From: Pseudomonadota bacterium
GTDB taxonomy: Bacteria > Pseudomonadota > Alphaproteobacteria > Rhizobiales > MH13
Reading direction: 5' to 3'
Assembly (NCBI GenBank): GCA_039024915.1
Contig: JBCCPK010000001.1
Span: 372,001-436,000, forward strand
DNA length: 64,000 bases
Shown here: positions 25,012 to 33,961 of the stretch, piece by piece
Numbering within the stretch: position 1 is the stretch's first letter
How the letters are laid out: each line of letters begins with the position of its first letter
Program-made: the position numbers and the translations under genes
The notes under the pieces: model-generated
What the model was told of the DNA's origin: nothing
Database searches by the model: none
The model's input: the letters and a program-made list of their open reading frames with translations, nothing else

Positions 25012-28000
25012 ATGTCCAAAGCACTGAATGCTCTCGTTTTCCTAAGGCAGTTGTGGGAGATACGCGCGATCCGCCCGCACTTCGATGAAACGTTTTACTT
25101 GCGGCGCTACGGCGATGTTGCCGAAGCTGGGGCCGATCCGGTCATCCATTATGTCCGCTATGGAGCCTCGGAGGGCCGAAACCCGACGCCTCACTTTCAC
25201 ACGCGCTACTACCAGCGGCAGTATGAGGATCGCCTCAGAGGCGGAACCAACCCGTTTTTTCATTACGTCACTGCTGGGAAGAAGGAGGGACTTTTCGCCC
25301 TGAGGGCGGATGAGTTCTTCAGTGAAAGCGCCGCCGATGGTGATGCGCGTGCGATAGATCATCAGGCCCGGCCGTCGCTCGCAACCGTTCTGCAGCCACA
25401 TGTCGCCGCGCAGGCTCAAGACTTTGGAGGATTTGACTTCGAGAGCGTCAAACTCTTCAGGCAATCGGCGTTACCGCCCGACCTCAAGCCAATCGCAGCA
25501 GAGGACGTTGAGAGGGAGGTCGACGAGCAATTTGTGGCAAAAGCCCTCGAAGCGCTGCCTGGAAAAGTGCTGTCGCTCGACATCTGGGACACGATTCTGC
25601 GCCGGTCCTGTCATCCCGATGAGACCAAGCTCAGAGCCTCGCGTCTGCTGTGGCTCACTGCTCAATCAGGTCAAGCCAAGAGCAAGAGCCTGCATCCCGT
25701 TGACGTTTTCCAGCTACGGCGCGCTTGCGAGCACGCTGTCGCAGACGCCGCGCATGAGTATCGCTTTCGCGATGCTGTGCCGATGTGGCTTGATCTTCTC
25801 GGTCTCGAAAAGGGAGAGCTTGCTGAAGCCGTCCACCAAAACGAAATCGCCATTGAACGATCGTGCACATCGGTCGATCCCACGATCGCGGCCTTGATCG
25901 AGCGGCATGACGGCGAGGTGATTGCGGTCTCTGACTTCTATCTGGGCGCGGACGCGCTGCAGTGTCTGCTCGAATCCAAAGGCGTGACCGGAATCAGGAA
26001 AGTGTACGCATCGTGCGACGTCCTCGCCACCAAGCGCCAAGGCGACCTGTTCGATCACGTGCTCAAGGCCGAGGATCGCGCGCCAGACGAATTTGTCCAT
26101 ATTGGCGACCGGCAAGGCGCGGACGTCGATAAACCGCGTGCAAAGGGCCTCAATGCGCTGCATTACGAGGTGCCCCGCGAAGTGGGTCGCGCCGACCGTA
26201 TGGGGCAATGCCTCGACGCTCATCTTCGCGGCGATTTCAGTCTGCACGCGAACCACCTTCTCGGACTGATCGGGGGCACTGATCGCGATACCAACGATGG
26301 TTTGCCGGCGACAGCTTTGGCGATCCCCATCGTCGGTTTCGTCCTGCAGGTCATCGAGGATGCTGTGCGCAACGGGGTCGCCGAGATCTTTTTCTTCACG
26401 CGCGAAGGCGTGTTCTTCCGCCGTATCTACGAAGCGATGTGCCGCGCCGATGTTTATGACCGCGGCCACTATCCCACCGGCAAACTGCTTGAGGTCAGCC
26501 GGCGGGCGACCTTCGCGGCATCCCTCAACGGTCTTTCAACCGACGAGCTGATGCGCCTGTGGAGCCAGTATTCGACGCAGTCCTTGCGGGCGCTTGCGGT
26601 ATCGCTGAACCTCGATGCCGACGCATGGGCGGCGCCGGCGTCCGCCCATGGTCTCGATCTCGACACCCCTATCCAATATCCGTGGCGCGATGATCGCGTT
26701 CAAGCATTCCTCAAGGATCAGACCGTCAAAAACCCGGCGGTAGCGTCGATCGCTCGCCAGCGAAGCGACCTGCTGGCCTATCTCGAAAACGCCGGCTTCC
26801 GCCCGTCGGATGAAGTGGATCGCCTTGTCGTCGATATCGGTTGGAGGGGTACGATCCACGATAACATCGCGAGCCTGTGCACCGGCCGCGTTCATGGCTG
26901 CTACCTGGCGCTTGAACACTTCCTCAACCCGCAGCCCGCCAACACCTCCAAGACTGGCTATCTATCGGACCGCAACGGCCCGGACGATGACTATTCGATC
27001 CCCGAGCACGCGGCGATCGAATTCATCTTGAACGCCGAGGGCGGCTCTGTTGTTGGCTATGAAAACGCTCAGGCTATCCGCGAGACCTTTGCGTCGGAAG
27101 AGCGTGTCATCGGGGACAATGTCCTGCCACTTCAAACGCAGATCGAAGCCGCCGCAGACCTCATCATTGCCTATGTCAAAGACCATGGCCTGATCGCCAG
27201 CGATCTCCGCCAGCTCTCACGTTCGATCATCGACCAGTACATCGGCGAACCTTCACACGACGTGGCGAACGCTTTCATCGCGCTTGAGCACAACGAGACC
27301 TTTGGCACAGGCGAGACCGATGCCATGGATGCGTCACACACCGAGCTTGCCGCGCTGGACGACAAGGCGGGCGCTGACTTTCATGCCAGTATGGGCGATG
27401 TCATGAACGGTCTGCGCTGGATTGGCGCGCACAAGCAGGCCGGGCCCGTGCATGACTTTCTCAAGAACCGGTCCACCCAGCAGCGTATCGAAACGCCTCT
27501 GCGGATCGCGGCCCCTGCCCTGCTGCCGAGGGCACGGATCGGCACCGACCAGATTTGCGTGTTTGCGCCCCCGCCGCTTGAGGGCTCAGGTGGGCACCGG
27601 ACGATTTACAACCTTTGCAGGCGATTGTCGTCCGCTGGCTTTGATGTGCACCTGATGAACGACGGGCCAGGCGAGGAAGCGGCAAACGACTGGCAGGTTC
27701 AGGTCATCGCGGGTGCTGGACTGAAGCTGCATAATTCGTGGGAAACAACGGTTGTGCCCGCGGCGGCCATCGCCACCATCGACTACAGCGCGTTCTATGT
27801 CGATCAAACGCACGCGCAATCGAAGGGGTTTTATTTCATCCAGGACTATGAGGCGATGTTCAATCCGGTCAGCGATGGATATTTGCGCGGGCAGCGTTCC
27901 TATGCGCTCGGTTTGCATTCCATCACAATCGGGCGCTGGCTGACCCATGTGCTTCGCACGCAGTACGGCGCAATTGCCGCCTCAGCGGGCTTGGGCGTTG

Positions 28001-28689
28001 ATCACACGATCTACAAACCCCTGGATGCGTCGGAACACAGTGCGCCAGGCTACAGACCGAAAACCGTTGGCTTTCTTTATCAGCCCGAGAAATTTCGCCG
28101 TGCACCGCAGCTTTGCATCGACGCGCTCGCCGAGGTTAAACGGCGTCTTCCCGAGGTGGAGATCATCACCTACGGCTCGCCCGCCCAGCCAAAACTGCCC
28201 TTTGAGGCCGCGCACCGCGGCTTGATCAACGATCTGCAGGACGTCAATCGCCTGTACAACGAATGCCGCGTTGGACTGTGCATCAGCGCGACCAACCCCT
28301 CACGCATTCCCTTCGAAATGATGGCGGCTGGCTGCGTGCCGGTGGATATCTACAGCTACAACAATCTGTTCGATTATGGCGCCGGGACGGGTTTCCTCGC
28401 CTATCAGTCGCCTCAGTCACTTGCTGATGCCATGTGCCAACTGCTTGAAAACGATACGCTTTGGGCCGAGCGCTCGGCGGAAGGCAGGCGATACGTGGCA
28501 CCGCGCTCCATGCAATGGGAAGCAGACGTGGCCGTCAATGTGGTGCGTGAGGTTTTGGAGCGGGGGGCTTTGTCGGATTTGCCCTACCCGGAGCCATTGT
28601 ATACAGACCCGGCGGTTGTCTCCGAGTTCTGCGAAGGCAACGCTGTTGAGGCTTATGTCGCGTGGCAATTGGCTCAAGCACAACGATAA
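25012..28689 (+). CDS. Multidomain HAD-like / WsaF-type glycosyltransferase protein
   Basis: A 1225-residue cytosolic protein with several modules. Residues ~20-100 hold a repeat-like module seen in polysaccharide proteins (DETFYLRRYGDVAEAGADP; HTRYYQRQYEDRL). From ~185 a HAD-type hydrolase domain starts VLSLDIWDTILRR (Asp190/Asp193) with later VSDFYLGAD and VHIGDRQGADVDKPRAKGL. A second HAD-like region follows (EIFFFTREGVFFRRIY; VVDIGWRGTIHDN). From ~845 there is a WsaF/GT4-like glycosyltransferase (VFAPPPLEGSGGHRTIYNL; FYFIQDYEAMF; GYRPKTVGFLYQPEKFRRAP; SRIPFEMMAAGCVPV). It probably assembles or trims a surface polysaccharide. Sulfotransferase-like genes follow. Confidence 0.85.
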   Translation: MSKALNALVFLRQLWEIRAIRPHFDETFYLRRYGDVAEAGADPVIHYVRYGASEGRNPTPHFHTRYYQRQYEDRLRGGTNPFFHYVTAGKKEGLFALRADEFFSESAADGDARAIDHQARPSLATVLQPHVAAQAQDFGGFDFESVKLFRQSALPPDLKPIAAEDVEREVDEQFVAKALEALPGKVLSLDIWDTILRRSCHPDETKLRASRLLWLTAQSGQAKSKSLHPVDVFQLRRACEHAVADAAHEYRFRDAVPMWLDLLGLEKGELAEAVHQNEIAIERSCTSVDPTIAALIERHDGEVIAVSDFYLGADALQCLLESKGVTGIRKVYASCDVLATKRQGDLFDHVLKAEDRAPDEFVHIGDRQGADVDKPRAKGLNALHYEVPREVGRADRMGQCLDAHLRGDFSLHANHLLGLIGGTDRDTNDGLPATALAIPIVGFVLQVIEDAVRNGVAEIFFFTREGVFFRRIYEAMCRADVYDRGHYPTGKLLEVSRRATFAASLNGLSTDELMRLWSQYSTQSLRALAVSLNLDADAWAAPASAHGLDLDTPIQYPWRDDRVQAFLKDQTVKNPAVASIARQRSDLLAYLENAGFRPSDEVDRLVVDIGWRGTIHDNIASLCTGRVHGCYLALEHFLNPQPANTSKTGYLSDRNGPDDDYSIPEHAAIEFILNAEGGSVVGYENAQAIRETFASEERVIGDNVLPLQTQIEAAADLIIAYVKDHGLIASDLRQLSRSIIDQYIGEPSHDVANAFIALEHNETFGTGETDAMDASHTELAALDDKAGADFHASMGDVMNGLRWIGAHKQAGPVHDFLKNRSTQQRIETPLRIAAPALLPRARIGTDQICVFAPPPLEGSGGHRTIYNLCRRLSSAGFDVHLMNDGPGEEAANDWQVQVIAGAGLKLHNSWETTVVPAAAIATIDYSAFYVDQTHAQSKGFYFIQDYEAMFNPVSDGYLRGQRSYALGLHSITIGRWLTHVLRTQYGAIAASAGLGVDHTIYKPLDASEHSAPGYRPKTVGFLYQPEKFRRAPQLCIDALAEVKRRLPEVEIITYGSPAQPKLPFEAAHRGLINDLQDVNRLYNECRVGLCISATNPSRIPFEMMAAGCVPVDIYSYNNLFDYGAGTGFLAYQSPQSLADAMCQLLENDTLWAERSAEGRRYVAPRSMQWEADVAVNVVREVLERGALSDLPYPEPLYTDPAVVSEFCEGNAVEAYVAWQLAQAQR

Positions 28690-29645
28690 GAAGGCGCCGA
28701 ACAGGGCAAAGCTCGTCGATGCAAGCACGACCAAATCCCGACAGTGGAGTTGAACCAGTCGATTTGAAAGCAAATCAGTCCGGTCTGCCGAACGTCACAC
28801 TCGTTGGCCTCCATATTCCCAAGTGCGCGGGAACCAGCCTGCTGGAGATGGCGCAAAGCCAGCTTCAGGACCATCAGATTTATCAGTCGACAAATCTGAT
28901 CAGGAACTGGAACCGGTCCAAACCGAGCTTCCTTGATATCCGCGACCCATCGGCTCTGCGGATGGTCTGGGGGCACTCGGTCCACGAAGAAATGCTGAAA
29001 TACGTCACGCGCCCTTTCCTGTTCACCGGGCTGCGCCATCCAAGAGAGCGTCTGGTGAGCGAATACAGGTGGCAGGCCCGCCTGCGAACCGCTCAGGGCC
29101 GGGAAGTCCCACCGATCTCCGAATGGAAAAAAGGGCGGTCTGCGCAGATCTGCAATTTCATCGTGGAGCGGTTCCCATCGCTGGGATCGGGCAATGATCT
29201 GTTTGAACGCGCGCAATCCACCCTCAACAAGTTTCAGTTCGTGTACTTCACGGAGAATTTCGAGCGATCTTCAAAGAGCATCCTGAAACTCATCGGCTGC
29301 TCGTCGCCTGCGCGACGCAGCCATGTGGGTGTCGGCGACGTCCCTGCCGAACAGTTCGACGATGTGGACATCGAGATGGACCTGGCGTTGTACGAGTGGG
29401 CCAAGAAAAGATTCGCCAAGACGCCCATCAACCGTAAATTTGAGTATCTACCGCGCCTGAGGCAGTTTGTGCGTCAACGCAAAGATGAGGACGCGCTCAA
29501 TAGGTTCCTGCTGCGCGCGGAAGCAGTCGAACTGGTTGATTTCAACCGAGCGGAGGACGCGGTGAAATCGTTAAAATCGGCGATTGCCCGCAAACAGGCT
29601 GTCATTGACTACATTGAAGACGAGGTCCGCAGGCGCGGCAAATAG
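28662..29645 (+). CDS. Sulfotransferase-family protein
   Basis: A ~327-residue protein with a PAPS-binding P-loop HIPKCAGTSLLEMAQ (5'-phosphosulfate loop) and the 3'-phosphate region LFTGLRHPRERLVSEYRWQARL, both characteristic of Sulfotransfer_2-type enzymes that modify glycans. WGHSVHEEM lies between them. The GTG at 28662 overlaps the glycosyltransferase gene by 28 bases; an ATG at 28719 would start closer to the conserved domain. It probably sulfates the polysaccharide made by the upstream protein; no direct evidence shows the acceptor. Confidence 0.82.
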   Translation: MAIGSSTTIRRRRTGQSSSMQARPNPDSGVEPVDLKANQSGLPNVTLVGLHIPKCAGTSLLEMAQSQLQDHQIYQSTNLIRNWNRSKPSFLDIRDPSALRMVWGHSVHEEMLKYVTRPFLFTGLRHPRERLVSEYRWQARLRTAQGREVPPISEWKKGRSAQICNFIVERFPSLGSGNDLFERAQSTLNKFQFVYFTENFERSSKSILKLIGCSSPARRSHVGVGDVPAEQFDDVDIEMDLALYEWAKKRFAKTPINRKFEYLPRLRQFVRQRKDEDALNRFLLRAEAVELVDFNRAEDAVKSLKSAIARKQAVIDYIEDEVRRRGK

Positions 29646-29793
29646 AACGAAAGCTGTCGCGACGATCGTCCAGAAGGTGGTGTCAGCGCCTCAGCCTGGG
29701 TACCAGATGGCTTCATGACGATTACCGGTGCGACCATGACCGTCGACTATAAGCGCGTGACCGGCTCGTAGCGGGAGGCGAACAACGGACCCG

Positions 29794-30765
29794 TTATGAC
29801 AGTTGGTCAAGTTCTCCAGGCCGAACATGAAAGCGCGCGGCGATCTGCTTAAACATTTGCCGGTAGCTCTCGTTCAGCTGCGCACGCGTCGTCCCATCAA
29901 GGAAGTCAAACTCATCTCCCACCGGTTTTGTCGGCGATTGGGATAGGATGATGCGCCGCATACGCTGTTTGGTGTCCATGCTCATATCGCTGGCGTTCAC
30001 CTCGCGCAGCAGCCTGATCGCATCACCCGACGGCGAAGGATTGGCCTTGCTTTTCGTCCACACGATCGCAAGAGGAGGCCGCGGGAGACCCGCCACCCGA
30101 AGCAGGTCGGCGGCAATATTCGGCTCGTCGTGCAGCCGGTCGTAGTTGCGCACGATGACCCGGTCAGGCGACGTGATCTGGCCCCAACCTTCAAGGACCT
30201 TGAGAAAATGGGACGGCTCCTGGGGATGCGACGCGTTGCGTTCATGCCAACGGTCGAATTCCACGCCAGTGCCCGACTTGAGGGCCTGCACATAGGATGA
30301 CTGGAACCACTGGTCCGGTCGTCGAACAACGGCATAGACAATGATCTCATCGACGCTGGTGGGCTTCCATCTTGGATAAAGGTCTGGCTCGAAGACCCCC
30401 CAAAGGTACTCGCTGCTGAGGATCACCGTGTGATGGCGGTTCATGGTCTGAGGCGAGAAAATTGTGTCCCACAAGTGCCCGAATTGCGCGATGCGCTGCT
30501 CGCGGTCTGCGGAAAGCTCACCTGGGTGCATGGCGTGCGATTGCGGATGGACGGCCGCCGCCAGAATGTGATGGGCGTCCGAGGCAACGCCAACATCAGG
30601 GTAGAGAATGCCGCGTCGCGCAAGGCGGTTTCGGTTCTCGTAGAGCACCCGCTGCATCGCCGACGAGCCGGTCTTCGTCGCACCAATGTGCAGGATCAGC
30701 CGCTTAGGATGATCGGATGTCTTGGAACCAAACAACATGAGCGCGCGGTCGTTCTTTGTCCCCAC
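29794..30765 (-). CDS. Sulfotransferase-like protein
   Basis: A 323-residue protein with an early P-loop LHIGATKTGSSAMQRVL, resembling the HxGxxKTGTTxxQ sulfate-donor loop of rhizobial and marine capsule sulfotransferase-like proteins. A second nucleotide-contact segment, VVRRPDQWFQSSYVQALKSG, follows, then VIVRNYDRL. It is convergent with the other sulfotransferase gene, with 148 bases between them. Two such genes beside a glycosyltransferase suggest a sulfated surface glycan. The acceptor is unknown, and a glycan kinase-like or non-catalytic role is not excluded. Confidence 0.75.
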   Translation of the reverse strand: MGTKNDRALMLFGSKTSDHPKRLILHIGATKTGSSAMQRVLYENRNRLARRGILYPDVGVASDAHHILAAAVHPQSHAMHPGELSADREQRIAQFGHLWDTIFSPQTMNRHHTVILSSEYLWGVFEPDLYPRWKPTSVDEIIVYAVVRRPDQWFQSSYVQALKSGTGVEFDRWHERNASHPQEPSHFLKVLEGWGQITSPDRVIVRNYDRLHDEPNIAADLLRVAGLPRPPLAIVWTKSKANPSPSGDAIRLLREVNASDMSMDTKQRMRRIILSQSPTKPVGDEFDFLDGTTRAQLNESYRQMFKQIAARFHVRPGELDQLS

Positions 30766-30931
30766 TGCGGCCCACCGAAGATGGAACGCAATGCGGGTCG
30801 GGCGGGGGGTGACCGCTCCGCTCTAGCAGCTGTTCGGCTGCCGGTGCAGTGGCGATAGCGCGCCATGGTTAGGCGCCGCATGTGGTCAAGGTTGGGCGGC
30901 CGGTATGGGGAGTCAGCCAGCAAAAGCGTTC

Positions 30932-31918
30932 CTAAGTCAGATGCCCTTCCGCTTTCAGCGCTTCGAGCTGCGCGGCGATGTAGCCATAGACGAAGGCAAA
31001 TGCCGCATTTTGCGGGTCTTTGCCCGAGATCGTGGGCACATGATCGGGCATCAGCATGTATTCGTAGCCGACCTCTGCATAGACCTTGACCGATTTCCAC
31101 ATGTCCATGTCGCCCTCGTCGGGGAACACCTCCATGAACGACAGCTTGTGGCCGCGAATGTTGCGAAAATGGACGTTGAACAGCTTCTTGCGCTCGCCGA
31201 ACCATCGGATGACATCGAAAATCTCCGTTCCGGGATCGTCGAGCATCTCACCCACCGTGCCCTGGCAGAAATTCAGTCCGTGATAGGGGCTCTCGTGCAT
31301 CTGGACGAAGCGTTTGAGCCCATCCACGGTGCCAAGAACGCGGGTCACGCCCTTGTAGCCCGGCGGTGTGTAGGGGTCATGGGGATGGCAGGCGAGCCGA
31401 ACTTTGTTGGCTTCGGCGACCGGCACGACGCGCGCGAGGAAGTAGTCGATCCGCTCCCAGTTTTCATCTTCTGACAGGACGCCCGCCGCGCCCGGCGGCG
31501 CATCCTGATCGGTCTGGTCCCATCGGAACGAGGCGTTCTTTGAGCCGCCCCTGCCCGGCTCATCGGGGGTGCGCGGAATGCCGATAATATTCATGTTGTA
31601 TTTCGCAGCGGGGATGCCCGCCTTGGCTAGCCGCTCGATCAACGCGCAAATCGAATCGATCTGGCGATCACGGTCGGGCCCGGCGAGGAGAATATCGGGA
31701 CTTTTGCTCTGCTCGATCGGTCGCGACGAGAGCGGAAGCTGGACCATATCGTGCGACAGGCCAAAGCCGGCGAGCTTGTCGCGAAAGCGCTGCAGATCAT
31801 CGAGCGACCAATCGTGCGGGCTCCCCGGCGGGTCCGCGCAAATGTGTTTGAGGCCGAGTTGCGCCATGACCCGATAATCATCATCGTCGCGCGCGGCGAC
31901 CTGCGTTCCAAGATGCAT
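30932..31918 (-). CDS. uxuA: Mannonate dehydratase
   Basis: A 328-residue TIM-barrel enzyme of the UxuA family. It carries RLACHPHDPYTPPGYKGV, YHGLNFCQGTVGEM (Cys/Asn metal-site region), KLFNVHFRNIRG, SFMEVFPDEGDMDM and MPDHVPTI, all typical of mannonate dehydratase, which turns D-mannonate into 2-keto-3-deoxygluconate with Mn2+ or Fe2+. The ATG at 31918 (GGTGAGG upstream) is preferred over a TTG at 31960. It is divergent from an IlvD/Edd-type dehydratase operon. Related fungal and bacterial proteins act on other aldonates, so the substrate could differ. Confidence 0.85.
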   Translation of the reverse strand: MHLGTQVAARDDDDYRVMAQLGLKHICADPPGSPHDWSLDDLQRFRDKLAGFGLSHDMVQLPLSSRPIEQSKSPDILLAGPDRDRQIDSICALIERLAKAGIPAAKYNMNIIGIPRTPDEPGRGGSKNASFRWDQTDQDAPPGAAGVLSEDENWERIDYFLARVVPVAEANKVRLACHPHDPYTPPGYKGVTRVLGTVDGLKRFVQMHESPYHGLNFCQGTVGEMLDDPGTEIFDVIRWFGERKKLFNVHFRNIRGHKLSFMEVFPDEGDMDMWKSVKVYAEVGYEYMLMPDHVPTISGKDPQNAAFAFVYGYIAAQLEALKAEGHLT

Positions 31919-32227
31919 GCGCTGTGCCTCACCAAGCTTGTTGTCGCGACAAGACGCCAACTATTCCGGCTTTGTCGCGCCGTATTCCGGACGAGTTGTT
32001 ACAATTTGTCAACGCGGCGAACGTCTTCGATGGCTTGAGATGATAACGCACCGCCTGCGCGGGGAATACGGCACGCGGTTTTCTCACACCTGTGCTGCTC
32101 TAGGCGCTTGCCCCAACAAGGTTTTTTGATAAACAGGTGTCTCAGGGATGAAAACGAAGACGGCCGTTTCACAAGGCTGCGAAAGCGCTCAAGATTTGTT
32201 AGCTACCGGTAAAACAAGGTGCTTAGC
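31919..32227. promoter_or_regulatory. Divergent control region, uxuA / sugar-acid dehydratase operon
   Basis: A 309-base non-coding region between two divergent sugar-acid genes. It holds a perfect 12-bp palindrome TTGTCGCGACAA (31941-31952), TTGTTACAA (31996-32004) directly joined to CAATTTGTCAA (32002-32012), the latter identical to an 11-mer upstream of udh, and TACCGGTA (32204-32211) near the plus-strand start. These are plausible operator sites for GntR/FadR- or LacI-type regulators, but no regulator gene sits next to them. No gene is seen in this stretch. Confidence 0.5.
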
Positions 32228-33961
32228 GTGAGCCGCAAGCGTTACGCCGATCTGCGCAGCGCGCGCTTCATGGCACCCGACGATCTGCGCTCGTTCGGCC
32301 ACAGAAGTCGCCTCAAGCAGATGGGCCTGTCCTCCGAAGACTGGGAGGGCAAACCGGTGATCGCGATCATCAACACATGGTCCGAGGCCCAGCCCTGCCA
32401 TATGCATTTTCGCGAGCGGGCTGAGCAGGTTAAGAAGGGAATCTTCCAGGCCGGCGGGATGCCGATGGAGATGCCGGCGCACGCGTTGTCCGAGACCTTC
32501 CTCAAGCCGACCTCAATGCTCTACCGCAACATGGCGGCGATGGAGGTGGAGGAACTGCTGCGCTCCCACCCGGTCGATGGCGCGGTCCTGATGGGTGGCT
32601 GTGACAAGTCTACCCCTGCCCTCGTCATGGGCGCGGTCAGTATGGGCCTGCCGTTCATCTATCTGCCTGCCGGGCCGATGCTGCGCGGCAATTACGCGGG
32701 CAAGACGCTGGGTTCGGGCACAGACGCCTGGAAGTATTGGGATGATCGGCGATCTGGGGCGATCGACAAGGCGGAGTGGGACGCCGTTGAGGGCGGGATT
32801 GCGCGCTCATACGGGCATTGCATGACCATGGGAACGGCGTCGACCATGACGGCCATCGCCGAAGGCCTTGGGCTCTGCCTGCCCGGTGCATCGTCCATTC
32901 CAGCCGCCGACGCGAACCACCAGCGCATGGCCGCCGCCTGCGGGCGGCGCGCGGTTGAGATGGTCTGGGAGGACCTCACCCCGGACGCCATCCTGACGCC
33001 CGCCGCCATCCGCAACGCGACGGTTGTCGCGATGGCAACAGGTTGTTCGACCAACGCGATCATCCACCTGATCGCGATGGCGGGCCGCGTGGGCGTGCCG
33101 TGGACGCTCGACGATCTCGACGCCGTCAGCCGCGAGGTTCCCGTGATTTGCAATGTGCGACCGTCGGGCAAAGACTATCTGATGGAGGACTTTTTCTACG
33201 CTGGCGGCCTTCTGGCGCTCATGAAAGAGCTGGGCGATGCTCTCGACGGGTCTGCGATGACCGTGACAGGCCGACCCATAGGCGAAGCGATCGGGCGCGC
33301 GAAAAACCACAATCCAAAGGTCATTCGGCCCGTATCGGACCCGGTTTACGCAGAGGGCTCTTTAGCGGTTCTGAAGGGTAATCTCGCCCCCGACGGCGCA
33401 GTGATCAAACCCGCGGCTTGCGACCCGAAGTTTTACAAGCATGCAGGACCTGCGATCATCGCCGACAGCTATGATGAGCTAAAGCGCATCGTTTCCGACC
33501 CGGACTATCCGATGACGCCCGACCATGTTCTTGTATTGCGCAATGCGGGGCCACAGGGGGGGCCGGGTATGCCCGAATGGGGCATGTTGCCGATCCCGCA
33601 GGCGCTATTGAACCAGGGCCATCGCGATATGCTTCGCCTGTCGGATGCGCGCATGTCCGGCACATCCTATGGCGCCTGCGTGCTGCACGTTGCGCCGGAG
33701 GCCTACATCGGCGGACCGCTCGCGCTGATTGAAGATGGCGACATCATCGAATTGGATATTCCGAACCGAAGCCTCTCGGTCCGTTTGTCAGACAAAGAGT
33801 TGTCCCGACGACGCTCATCTTGGATTCAACCCGTACCGCGTTATGAGCGCGGCTATGGATGGATGTTCAGCCAACACATTCAGCAGGCGAATGAAGGCTG
33901 CGACTTTGATTTTCTGCGCACCGATTTTGGCGCGCCCGTGCCTGAGCCGGAGATCAATTGA
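32228..33961 (+). CDS. IlvD/Edd-family sugar-acid dehydratase (arabonate/xylonate type)
   Basis: A 577-residue dehydratase of the IlvD/Edd family. Three cysteines that would hold the iron-sulfur cluster are in place: WSEAQPCHMHF (Cys57), MGGCDKSTPA (Cys125) and YGHCMTMGTAST (Cys198). Near the C-terminus are LSDARMSGTSYG and VAPEAYIGGPLALIEDGD. The sequence follows L-arabonate/D-xylonate dehydratases (RSRLKQMGL start, FLKPTSMLYRN) more than IlvD itself, so it likely makes 2-keto-3-deoxy acids from aldonates. GTG 32228 has AAGG upstream; 32219 is an alternative. One-base stop/start overlap with the next gene implies an operon. Confidence 0.9.
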   Translation: MSRKRYADLRSARFMAPDDLRSFGHRSRLKQMGLSSEDWEGKPVIAIINTWSEAQPCHMHFRERAEQVKKGIFQAGGMPMEMPAHALSETFLKPTSMLYRNMAAMEVEELLRSHPVDGAVLMGGCDKSTPALVMGAVSMGLPFIYLPAGPMLRGNYAGKTLGSGTDAWKYWDDRRSGAIDKAEWDAVEGGIARSYGHCMTMGTASTMTAIAEGLGLCLPGASSIPAADANHQRMAAACGRRAVEMVWEDLTPDAILTPAAIRNATVVAMATGCSTNAIIHLIAMAGRVGVPWTLDDLDAVSREVPVICNVRPSGKDYLMEDFFYAGGLLALMKELGDALDGSAMTVTGRPIGEAIGRAKNHNPKVIRPVSDPVYAEGSLAVLKGNLAPDGAVIKPAACDPKFYKHAGPAIIADSYDELKRIVSDPDYPMTPDHVLVLRNAGPQGGPGMPEWGMLPIPQALLNQGHRDMLRLSDARMSGTSYGACVLHVAPEAYIGGPLALIEDGDIIELDIPNRSLSVRLSDKELSRRRSSWIQPVPRYERGYGWMFSQHIQQANEGCDFDFLRTDFGAPVPEPEIN

